Below, piece by piece: positions 1-6,580 of a DNA stretch of 21,970 nt; positions within the stretch are counted from its first letter, which is position 1; the number at the start of each line of letters is the position of its first letter. The stretch comes from JBHEMK01 sp046262635 (lineage in GTDB: Bacteria; Actinomycetota; Thermoleophilia; Gaiellales; Gaiellaceae). The position numbers were made by a program, and so were the translations under genes. Under the pieces are notes generated by a model. That model had not been told where the DNA came from. It worked only from the letters and a program-made list of their open reading frames with translations, and ran no database searches. The stretch spans positions 1 to 21,970 of the forward strand of contig JBHEMK010000109.1 in the NCBI GenBank assembly GCA_046262635.1, given 5' to 3'.

Positions 1-318
1 GAGACCTTCACCTACGACGAGGAAGGGAATCTTCTGACTCCGAACTTCTACGACTACCACGTGCCGCACGCGATGGATATGCCGCCGCTCAAGACCGGCT
101 ACATCGAGTCGCCGTCGCCGTTCACCTCGCTGGGCAGCAAGGGAATGGGCGAGGGCGGCGGTGCCGGCATCCATGCCGTCTGCGCGGCTCTGCAGGACGC
201 TCTGAAGAGCCGCGGCAAGCCGATCGTCTGCGACAGCCACAATCCGTACCACCGGGTCTGGGACATGCTCCAGCATCCGGAGGCGACGCGTGGACGGGTC
301 GGGGTGGAGTCCCGATGA
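1..318 (+). CDS. Molybdenum hydroxylase large subunit (CoxL/xanthine dehydrogenase type), C-terminal fragment
   Basis: Only the last 105 codons are visible; the gene enters from the left edge in frame 1 and stops at 316-318. The fragment matches the C-terminal part of the molybdopterin-binding subunit of CO dehydrogenase/xanthine dehydrogenase-family enzymes. These hydroxylate carbon centres of aldehydes, purines, N-heterocycles or CO, using a Mo-cytosine-dinucleotide or Mo-pterin cofactor. The segment SKGMGEGGGAG contains the Glu (codon 151-153) at the place of the family's catalytic base next to molybdenum. The following IHAVCAALQDALKSRG helix is also typical. The substrate cannot be told, because the loop that separates true form I CO dehydrogenase from relatives lies outside the window. 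Its stop overlaps the coxG-like start by ATGA, so the two are co-translated. FAD and iron-sulfur subunits are presumably upstream. XdhC at 19785-20813 could serve its maturation. Confidence 0.88.
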   Translation, partial: ETFTYDEEGNLLTPNFYDYHVPHAMDMPPLKTGYIESPSPFTSLGSKGMGEGGGAGIHAVCAALQDALKSRGKPIVCDSHNPYHRVWDMLQHPEATRGRVGVESR

Positions 319-761
319 GAGTCGAGGGGGAGAGGACGTTCAACGCTCCGCGCGAGCGCGTTTGGCAGGTTCTGAACAGCCCGGACTCAATGGCGCAGAC
401 GATGCCGGGCGTTGAGAGCTTCGACGTTCAGGACCCGCAGCACTGGACCGCGAACGTGAAGATCCCGCTCGGCCTCGGCGGCCTGCGGATGAAGGTCAAG
501 TTCGAGAAGACGGAGGAGCGCGAGCCCGAGTTCGCAAAGCTCTCGGCCAAGGGCGAGGGGGTCGGTGCGATCATGAACATGCAGACCCAGTTCGAGCTCA
601 GCGAGGCAGGAGCAGGCACGCACATGAAGTGGATCGCCGAGGTCTCGATCGCCGGGCCGGTCGGCTCAATGGGACAGCGCGTGCTGCAGCCGATCATCAA
701 CCAGCAAGTGACGAACGTGCTCAAGTCGCTCGAGCAGCAGATCGGCGGGTCCGCCACATGA
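315..761 (+). CDS. coxG: CoxG-like SRPBCC family protein
   Basis: A 148-aa protein starting with ATG inside the ATGA overlap with the upstream stop. The N-terminus (RVEGERTFNAPRERVWQVLN) and the following SMAQTMPGVESFD segment are the classic opening of the CoxG/SRPBCC (START-like) fold. The middle KFEKTEEREPEFAKLSAKG and the C-terminal helix GQRVLQPIINQQVTNVLKSL also fit. In carboxydotrophs CoxG recruits CO dehydrogenase to the membrane; relatives sit beside many other molybdenum hydroxylases. This copy ends right after the SRPBCC helix and lacks the long C-terminal extension or membrane anchor of some CoxG proteins, so it is probably soluble. Its position directly after the large subunit supports a role with that enzyme. 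Family assignment is secure; the exact role is inferred. Confidence 0.88.
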   Translation: MRVEGERTFNAPRERVWQVLNSPDSMAQTMPGVESFDVQDPQHWTANVKIPLGLGGLRMKVKFEKTEEREPEFAKLSAKGEGVGAIMNMQTQFELSEAGAGTHMKWIAEVSIAGPVGSMGQRVLQPIINQQVTNVLKSLEQQIGGSAT

Positions 762-973
762 GCGGCAGCGAGATGGGTGATGCGGGGGCGCCGAAGCCTC
801 CGCCCGATCCCGAGACCGACCCGGACGTGAAGGACTACGGCCCGCCGGCCCAGAGTGACGACGACGCGGAGCCTGACGAGGGCACGAGCGGCGCCGACGA
901 GGGAATCAGCCCCTGGTCGCCCGAGGCCTACGACGAGACACCCGAGGGGCCGACGACCTCGACAGAAGACTGA
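758..973 (+). CDS. Small acidic Pro/Asp/Glu-rich protein of unknown function
   Basis: A 71-aa frame starting at ATG 758, in a 4-base ATGA overlap with the coxG-like stop, and ending 5 bases before the next gene. The sequence is almost entirely Asp, Glu, Pro, Ser, Thr and Gly, with motifs such as PPPDPETDPDVKDYGPP and ending in STED. It has almost no hydrophobic residues, so it should be intrinsically disordered and strongly negative. No domain is recognised. The close packing between two real genes and the ATGA coupling argue that it is translated. Possible roles are an acidic adaptor or chaperone-like partner for the molybdenum enzyme, but nothing in the sequence proves this. A longer frame beginning at 629 inside coxG is less likely. 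Confidence 0.6.
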   Translation: MSGSEMGDAGAPKPPPDPETDPDVKDYGPPAQSDDDAEPDEGTSGADEGISPWSPEAYDETPEGPTTSTED

Positions 974-978
974 CGGGC

Positions 979-2058
979 GTGGCCCAACCTCTTCGGATCG
1001 GCGTCATGCAGCTGACGATGGAGCCGCTCGAGGAGATGCTCGAGTCTGCGCGCGTCATGGATTCCTCCGGCATGGACACGATCTGGCTCGCCGAGGCCTA
1101 CCCCTGGTGGCGCAAGCACCAGATGGAGGCGCGCTCATCCACCGTCGTCTCGGCGCTGATGGCGAAGCAGACCGAGCGGCTGACGATCTGCTGGGGGATC
1201 ATCTCCCCCTACACGCGTCACCCGGTCCAGGCGGCGATGGACGCCCGGGTCGTCCAGGAGGCCGCTGGCCCCGGACGATTCATCGTCGGCTTCGGAACCT
1301 CGAAGATCTTTCTCAACAACACGCGTCAGGACGGTCCGCCGAAGCTGACGAAGCCGCTCGCGCACATGCGCGACTCCGTCGAGATCGTGCGGGGCGTCCT
1401 CGGCGGGGCCCGCTTCGAGTACGAGGGCAAGGCGTACAGTGCCGACATCCCCGCACTCTCACCTGAAGCGCACGCCCCGGACTGGGACGTGCCCGTCTAC
1501 GTGGCGGGGACGGCGCCGCTGATGCAGCAGCTCGGCGGCGAAATCGGTGACGGGCTGCTGACGCCCTCGATCACCACGCCGGAGTTCGTCCGCTACACGC
1601 GCACGAACGTCGAGGCGGGTGCCGTCAGATCCAGTCGCAATCCTCTCGATGTCGATCTCGGCTGTACGGTCGTTGCGTCGATCGACGAGTCTGACCGCGC
1701 CGCCGGCCGCGACGGCGCCCGCGAGATCGCGGGAATGTACCTGGCGAACAAGGTGCAGAACATCAAGGGCGCGGCGGACACGCTTCTCGACCTGGCCGGG
1801 ATCGAGATGGACGAGATCCGGCCGGTCGCCGAGGCGATGGAGCAGGTTGGCCGCCTCGCCGCGAAGGCGAAGGTGACCGACGAGCTGCTCGACAAGTGCA
1901 AGCCGATCGCCGGAACGCCCGCCGACTGCATCGCCGCGATCGAGGAGTACCGCGACGCCGGCTGCAGTCACGTCATGCTGGAACTGTGGGGCGCGAACAG
2001 GCACGATCAGATCCGCCTCTTCGGCGACCGGGTTCTGCCGCACTTCCGAGCGGCCTGA
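979..2058 (+). CDS. LLM-class (luciferase-like) flavin/F420-dependent oxidoreductase
   Basis: A 359-aa TIM-barrel protein of the bacterial luciferase-like superfamily, starting with GTG five bases after the previous stop. The N-terminal strand (LRIGVMQLTMEPLEEMLESARVMD), the following GMDTIWLAEAYPWW and the barrel segment with GRFIVGFGTSKIFLNN follow the usual order: substrate-facing strands, then the phosphate-binding GxG region. The C-terminal GTPADCIAAIEEYRDAGCSHVMLE is the conserved closing strand. Members use FMN with reduced flavin, or F420, for monooxygenation or hydride transfer on small molecules. The sequence alone does not decide between F420 and FMN, although actinobacterial members of this shape are often F420-dependent. 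Its stop overlaps the M20 gene start (TGATG). It is a paralogue, not a close copy, of the enzyme at 9269-10366. Confidence 0.88.
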   Translation: MAQPLRIGVMQLTMEPLEEMLESARVMDSSGMDTIWLAEAYPWWRKHQMEARSSTVVSALMAKQTERLTICWGIISPYTRHPVQAAMDARVVQEAAGPGRFIVGFGTSKIFLNNTRQDGPPKLTKPLAHMRDSVEIVRGVLGGARFEYEGKAYSADIPALSPEAHAPDWDVPVYVAGTAPLMQQLGGEIGDGLLTPSITTPEFVRYTRTNVEAGAVRSSRNPLDVDLGCTVVASIDESDRAAGRDGAREIAGMYLANKVQNIKGAADTLLDLAGIEMDEIRPVAEAMEQVGRLAAKAKVTDELLDKCKPIAGTPADCIAAIEEYRDAGCSHVMLELWGANRHDQIRLFGDRVLPHFRAA

Positions 2059-3287
2059 TGGCCGTCCGGATCGACCGAAAGCGGCTCGTCGAGTGGGCAA
2101 AGCGCGCGATCGCCACGCCGAGCTTCACCGGCTCCGAGCAGGAGATGGCGACACTGATGGCCGAGACGTTCCACGAGATGGGGCTCCACGTGCAGTGGCA
2201 ACAGGTGGAGCAGGGCCGCGCGAACGTGCTTGGGATCCGGGAGGGCGCGGGCGGTGGGCCGAGCCTGATGTTCAACGGGCACATGGACACGTCGTACTCC
2301 GGCCAGGAGCCGTGGCTTGCTCACGTGCGCGGTTTCCAGCCGCAGCCGTTCGTCAAAGACGGCCGGCTCTACGGGCTAGGAATCTCGAACATGAAGGGCG
2401 CGCTCGCCTGCTACGTCGAGGCGCTGCGGGCACTCGAGGACGCCGGGGTGCGGCTGCGGGGTGACGTGCTGATCGCGGCTGTCTGCGGCGAGATCGAGAA
2501 GACCCAGTACGGCGAGGCGCAGGGCGCCCAGTACCGGGGCTACGCGGCCGGCTCGCGCTACCTCGTCACGCACGGCGGCGTCGCCGACATGTGCATCCTC
2601 GGCGAGCCGACCGAGGGCAAGGTGGTGCTCGGCCATTTCGGCGCGCTGTGGCTGCGGGTTTCGACGCGCGGCAACTTCATCCACACGGCATTCACCGAGG
2701 GCAAGCGCGGGTTGAACTCGATCCTGCGGATGCGGGATGTGCTTGACGCGGTGCTGGAGTGGATCCCGAGCTGGGAAGACGATCCCGAAAACGCCTACAA
2801 CGGCGCGAAGGCCATCGTCAATGTCGGGGCGATCCAGGGTGGCTTCGGCTGGCGCGTTTCACGCACGCCGCACCGGACCGACCTCTTCCTCGACGTGCGC
2901 GTGCCGCCGACCAAGCCGATGCCGATCGCACGCAGGCAGGTGTTGGAGATGGTGCGCGGGCTGCGGGAGCGCTTTCCGGACTACGCCATCGAGGGGGAGG
3001 TCTACGTGACCGCGCCAGGTGCGGAGATCGACGAAAGCCACCTCCTCGTCGCGGCGATCGAGCAGTGCCACGAGCAGGTCTTCGGCAGGCGGCCTGAGCG
3101 GGACACCACGCGCTGGTTCTCGGACGCCTCGGCGCTCAGCCGCCACGGAATCGCTACGGTCAACTACGGCACATCCACGGGGCTGCTCGACGAGGTGGAC
3201 GGCGAGAACCTCGACATCGAAGGGCTGGTGAAGATGGCGAACGTCTACGCGCTGGCTGCCGCCGAGGTCTGCGGGTTGGCGGGATGA
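2058..3287 (+). CDS. M20-family amidohydrolase/deacylase-like protein with altered metal ligands
   Basis: A 409-aa member of the M20 peptidase fold (ArgE/DapE/carboxypeptidase G2 family). The first metal-site motif NGHMDTS (His75, Asp77), the LGEPT motif (Glu183) and the C-terminal WFSDASALSRHGI segment are clear, as is the central dimerisation domain (about 190-300). Compared with the family, three of the usual metal ligands seem changed. The bridging Asp of the xDMKG motif is Asn111 (ISNMKG). The second Glu of the EE pair is Ile146 (CGEIEK; the presumed catalytic base Glu145 remains). The final His is Glu379 (LLDEVDGENLDI). This suggests a single-metal enzyme, a different chemistry or a binding role. 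The ATG is chosen because it overlaps the previous stop (TGATG); an in-frame extension upstream lies inside the LLM gene. A small-molecule amide is a more likely substrate than a peptide in this context. Confidence 0.85.
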   Translation: MAVRIDRKRLVEWAKRAIATPSFTGSEQEMATLMAETFHEMGLHVQWQQVEQGRANVLGIREGAGGGPSLMFNGHMDTSYSGQEPWLAHVRGFQPQPFVKDGRLYGLGISNMKGALACYVEALRALEDAGVRLRGDVLIAAVCGEIEKTQYGEAQGAQYRGYAAGSRYLVTHGGVADMCILGEPTEGKVVLGHFGALWLRVSTRGNFIHTAFTEGKRGLNSILRMRDVLDAVLEWIPSWEDDPENAYNGAKAIVNVGAIQGGFGWRVSRTPHRTDLFLDVRVPPTKPMPIARRQVLEMVRGLRERFPDYAIEGEVYVTAPGAEIDESHLLVAAIEQCHEQVFGRRPERDTTRWFSDASALSRHGIATVNYGTSTGLLDEVDGENLDIEGLVKMANVYALAAAEVCGLAG

Positions 3288-4153
3288 AGCTCGTCACGTT
3301 CAACGCGGGGCGGGTGGGCGAAGTCCGCGAAGACAGGGTCGTCGAGCTCGACGTCCCCTCGATGTGCGATTACTACGAGCAGGGATGCGTCGCGCTGCGG
3401 ACGGGGAACGAGTACGGGCTCGAGGACGTGGAGCTGCGCCCGCCGATCGTGCCGAAGAAGTTCTTTCACACCGCAGGCAACTTCCGGGAGCACGAAGAGG
3501 AGTCGAAGACGGTCGACTGGTCGCACGAGATCGCGCCGTGGATCGTCTTCTTCCAGAACGTCGACGCGATCATCGGTCCCGACGATCCTGTCGTCTATCC
3601 CGAGCACCTGACGGAGGAGCTCGACTACGAGCTCGAGCTCGCGGTCGTGATCCGCAAGGCTGGGAAGTGGTTCTCCCCGGAGGAGGCAGCCGGCTACATC
3701 GGCGGCTACGTGATCTTCAACGACATCACCGCACGCGACATCCAGCGGCGGGAGATGCGGTCAGGCGTCTTCTCGTTCTGCAAGGCGATCGACACGTTCT
3801 GCCCCCTCGGACCGTGGATCGTGACGCCGGATGAGATCCCCGATCCGCACGACCTGCGGATGGAGCTACGCGTCAACGGCGCGGTCCGGCAAACGTCGCA
3901 CAGTGGCAAGATGTCCGTGACGATCCCGGAGATCATCAGCCACTATTCGGCGCTCGGCTTCTCCGCCGGGGACATCCTCTCGACCGGGACGGTTGCCGGG
4001 GTCGCCGGCTTCTCGGAGGATGCGGCGTCGCTGTACCTGAAGCCGGGCGACGTGATCGAGGCCCAGATCGAGCGGATCGGCGTCCTGCGCAACCCGGTGA
4101 TCTCCTGGCAGGAGGCCTACGGTGAGCCTGCGCCCGAGCGGGTCCGCTGGTGA
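3284..4153 (+). CDS. Fumarylacetoacetate hydrolase (FAH) family protein
   Basis: A 289-aa protein starting in an ATGA overlap with the M20 stop. The FAH catalytic domain occupies about residues 55-285, after a short N-terminal lid. The metal-binding signature is intact: Glu116 and Glu118 in LDYELELAVV, and Asp147 in FNDITARDIQ. The SFCKAIDTFCPLGPWIV segment and the C-terminal ILSTGTVAGV and LKPGDVIEAQIERIG segments are typical. Family members hydrolyse C-C bonds in acylpyruvates or fumarylacetoacetate, hydrate 2-oxopent-4-enoates or decarboxylate oxaloacetate. They often close ring-cleavage pathways. In this cluster a 2-oxo or beta-diketo acid intermediate is a plausible substrate. The exact activity cannot be read from the sequence. 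Confidence 0.9.
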   Translation: MKLVTFNAGRVGEVREDRVVELDVPSMCDYYEQGCVALRTGNEYGLEDVELRPPIVPKKFFHTAGNFREHEEESKTVDWSHEIAPWIVFFQNVDAIIGPDDPVVYPEHLTEELDYELELAVVIRKAGKWFSPEEAAGYIGGYVIFNDITARDIQRREMRSGVFSFCKAIDTFCPLGPWIVTPDEIPDPHDLRMELRVNGAVRQTSHSGKMSVTIPEIISHYSALGFSAGDILSTGTVAGVAGFSEDAASLYLKPGDVIEAQIERIGVLRNPVISWQEAYGEPAPERVRW

Positions 4154-4271
4154 TCCCTGCTCGGACGCAGCCGCGGGCAGAGCGGGTTCCGAGCCGCCCC
4201 CGCGCTCGGCCCAGGCCGGACCCGCCGAGCGCCCGGGCGATCGCCGTCCTTCAGGTCGGAACTGTGGCTCC
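4154..4271 (+). other. 118-bp intergenic gap with a stem-loop
   Basis: This is the only sizeable gap in the left operon. It is GC-rich and has no gene of its own. Read in the frame of the following M24 gene it would give a Pro/Arg/Ser-rich stretch with no family features, so I treat it as untranslated. CCGAGC (4189-4194) and GCTCGG (4204-4209) form a 6-bp stem with a 9-base loop. No T-run follows, so it is not a classical terminator. It may be a processing or stabilising hairpin. Confidence 0.4.
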
Positions 4272-5429
4272 GTGAGCTGGCCGCCCGACGATGCAAAGCT
4301 CGCGCGGATCCGCGAGCTGATGGCCGCGCAGGAGCTCGACGCGCTCGTCGTCCGGGCGCCCGACAACGTCCTCTACCTGTCGAACTTCTGGGGCATGAAG
4401 GGATACGAGGCGCTCGTCTTTCCGCGCGAGGGCGCCCCGACGTTGATCTGCCTCGAGGCATCCGCCGAGGACGCCGCCGGCACAGCCTGGACGGAGGACG
4501 TGCGGCTGGTCGCCGGCTACGATCGGGGGGACCCGCGACCGCCGACGGCGCGCACGCTCGAGCTCGCGCAGTCCGCGGCGCGCGGCTACGAACGCGTCGG
4601 ACTCGAGCTCTCGCTCGGCACCCAGGCTTCCGACCGGATGGCCGGTGAGCCGACGACCTTCACGCAGGCCTGGTTCGCCGGCTTCGCCGACCCGGTCGAC
4701 GCGGTCCCGCTGCTCGCGGAGGCGCGCGCGATCAAGACCGAGCAGGAGGTCGAGCGGATGCAGCTCGCGAACGACATCTGCGCCGCCGGGATGGAGCACG
4801 TCCGCGCGAATCTGCGCCCCGGCATGAAGGAGAGTCAGGCTGCTGCGCTCTGGCAGGGCTTCGTCCACGGCGAGGGCACCGGCTGGCACGGCAAGGTCGC
4901 GCTCGCGCTCGCCTTCTCGCTCGTCTGGTCGGGCCCGGGGATCAAGAGCTTCACCGCGACAGGCGACCGCCCGGTCAAGGAGGACGAGCCGACGCTCTAC
5001 GAGATCTGGGTCTGCGCGGACGGCTATTGGTGCGACCACACGAAGAACGTCTGCCCCGGCGAACTGCGGCCGGAGTACGCGGAGCTCGAGCGTTCTCTGC
5101 TGGGCGTCTACAACGGTGCGATCGACCGCTGCCGCCCCGGCGCGAGCCTTGCTGAGCTCGATCGCTCGATCCGCGAGGGGCTCGCTGCAGCGGGCTACCC
5201 CGGCCAGCCGTCGCACCCGGTCTGCCACGGCATCGGCGCGCGCGCGCACGAGCCGCCGTACGCGCACCAGGCCGCCGCGGGCACGATCGAGGAAGGCATG
5301 GTGCTGGCGATCGAGCCGGGCGTCTACTGGGACGGTGGCGGCGGCCTGCGGGTCGAGGACAATTTCCTGATCACTGCCGACGGCGCAGAGAAGCTCTCCT
5401 CCTTCCCGGACGGGGTGGTCTGCGGATGA
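4272..5429 (+). CDS. M24-family metallohydrolase (Xaa-Pro aminopeptidase-like)
   Basis: About 385 aa with the two-domain creatinase/aminopeptidase P layout. An N-terminal domain (about 8-140, with ALVVRAPDNVLYLSNFWG) precedes a C-terminal pita-bread domain (about 150-380). Metal ligands are mostly present: Asp255 (WCDHTKN), His319 (CHGIG), Glu348 (AIEPGVY) and Glu362 (RVEDN). The first ligand Asp is replaced by Glu244 (LYEIWV), and the usual RT after the second Asp is KN. GTG 4272 is preferred because the family N-terminus begins there. A longer in-frame start at 4122 would overlap the FAH gene and add a low-complexity leader. The stop overlaps the next ATG (ATGA). The enzyme probably cleaves a prolyl-like or amide bond in a small molecule rather than acting as a housekeeping peptidase. 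That last point is inferred from context. Confidence 0.82.
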   Translation: MSWPPDDAKLARIRELMAAQELDALVVRAPDNVLYLSNFWGMKGYEALVFPREGAPTLICLEASAEDAAGTAWTEDVRLVAGYDRGDPRPPTARTLELAQSAARGYERVGLELSLGTQASDRMAGEPTTFTQAWFAGFADPVDAVPLLAEARAIKTEQEVERMQLANDICAAGMEHVRANLRPGMKESQAAALWQGFVHGEGTGWHGKVALALAFSLVWSGPGIKSFTATGDRPVKEDEPTLYEIWVCADGYWCDHTKNVCPGELRPEYAELERSLLGVYNGAIDRCRPGASLAELDRSIREGLAAAGYPGQPSHPVCHGIGARAHEPPYAHQAAAGTIEEGMVLAIEPGVYWDGGGGLRVEDNFLITADGAEKLSSFPDGVVCG

Positions 5430-6580
5430 CGAAGATCTGGACTGGCTCGCTCAACGATCCCTACCGCGTCGGCGGCTCGGTGGGCCTCTACGATACGACG
5501 CTCCGTGACGGCGAGCAGACTGTCGGCGTCGTGCTCGACCCCGAGCAGAAGCTCGAGATCGCACAGCTCCTCGACGAGCTCGGGATCGACCGGATCGAGG
5601 CGGGCTTCCCCCGCGTCTCGCAGGATGACTGGAGCGCCGTCAAGCTCATCTCGAACGCCGGCCTGCGCGCCGAGGTCTGGGGCTTTTCACGTGCCGTCCC
5701 GGCCGACCTGGAGGCGCTCGTGGAGCTCGGTGTCCGCTTCTCGGTGATCGAGTCGCCGATCTCCGACCTCAAGCTCGACGCAATCGGCGTCTCGCGCGAG
5801 ACGATGCAGCGGCGGATCACCGCCGCGATGAGCTTCGCCGCCGAGCACGGCATCCACGGCGCCTTCTTCGGCGTCGACTCGACCCGCGCCGAGCCGGACT
5901 TCTACCAGCGGGTGTACACGAGCGCGGTCGAGGCCGGCGCGAAGGAGGTCGTGGTCGTGGACACGCTCGGGATCGCCTCGCCCGAGGCCGTTGCGCACCT
6001 CGTCGGCCGCACGGTCGAGTGGGTCGGTCCCGACGTACCGGTCCACTTCCACGGGCACAACGACTTCGGGCTTGCCACGGCCGCAGCCGTCGCCGCGGTG
6101 CGGGCGGGGGCGGCCTGGGTGCAGGGCACGATCAACGGGATGGGGGAGCGCGCCGGCAATGCAAACCTCGGCGAGGTCGCGCTGACGCTGCGCGCGCTCT
6201 ACGGCGTCGAGTCGCGCCTGCTGCTCGACCGCGTTCGGGACGTCTCGGCACGTGTTCGCGCACTGTCCGGCTACACGCTCGAGCCGTGGAAGCCGGTCAC
6301 CGGCGAGACGCTCTTCCGGCGTGAGAGCGGCGCCGTCGCGAGCCAGTTCCATGATCCACCCTCGATCGAGCCGTACTCCAGTGAGCTCGTGTCGGCGGAG
6401 CGTGGGATCGTGCTCGGGAAGAAGAGTGGCCTCGATTCGGTCCGGATTAAGGCCGAGGAGCTCGGGCTCGACGTCCCGCAGGAGCGCCGAGCCGAGCTCC
6501 TGGCCAGGGTGAAGGAGCTGGGGACGAGCAAGCGCGGGCTCGTCTCCGACGACGAGTTCCGGGAGCTCGCGCGTGGCTGA
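5426..6580 (+). CDS. Homocitrate/2-isopropylmalate synthase-type (DRE-TIM, HMGL-like) enzyme
   Basis: A 384-aa DRE-TIM metallolyase. The first signature LYDTTLRDGEQ (Asp23, Arg27, Glu30) and the second signature HFHGHNDFGLATA (metal His near 209 and 211) are intact. So is the GMGERAGNANLGEV segment that supplies a further metal ligand. Such enzymes condense an acyl-CoA with a 2-oxo acid, or run the reverse cleavage. At this length it has the catalytic barrel plus a helical subdomain only, and lacks the C-terminal allosteric domain of LeuA. It therefore resembles NifV-like homocitrate synthases, citramalate synthases or aldol-type lyases. No nif or lysine genes are nearby, so a catabolic or specialised role on a 2-oxo acid is likely. 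The start sits in ATGA with the M24 stop; the stop overlaps the next gene by 8 bases. Confidence 0.87.
   Translation: MTKIWTGSLNDPYRVGGSVGLYDTTLRDGEQTVGVVLDPEQKLEIAQLLDELGIDRIEAGFPRVSQDDWSAVKLISNAGLRAEVWGFSRAVPADLEALVELGVRFSVIESPISDLKLDAIGVSRETMQRRITAAMSFAAEHGIHGAFFGVDSTRAEPDFYQRVYTSAVEAGAKEVVVVDTLGIASPEAVAHLVGRTVEWVGPDVPVHFHGHNDFGLATAAAVAAVRAGAAWVQGTINGMGERAGNANLGEVALTLRALYGVESRLLLDRVRDVSARVRALSGYTLEPWKPVTGETLFRRESGAVASQFHDPPSIEPYSSELVSAERGIVLGKKSGLDSVRIKAEELGLDVPQERRAELLARVKELGTSKRGLVSDDEFRELARG

Noticed and set aside
1..318. Calling the left-edge gene a true form I CO dehydrogenase
   Set aside because: The diagnostic active-site loop lies outside the window; the visible tail fits many Mo-hydroxylases.
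4122..4271. Upstream extension of the first M24 gene to a GTG at 4122
   Set aside because: Adds about 50 Pro/Arg/Ser-rich residues with no family match and overlaps the FAH gene by 32 bases; the family N-terminus begins right after GTG 4272.
4251..5267. A 338-codon minus-strand frame opposite the M24 gene, and similar frames at 6447-7685, 14718-15947, 17559-18506 and 18467-19465
   Set aside because: All are antisense to genes with intact catalytic motifs and show no recognisable protein features.
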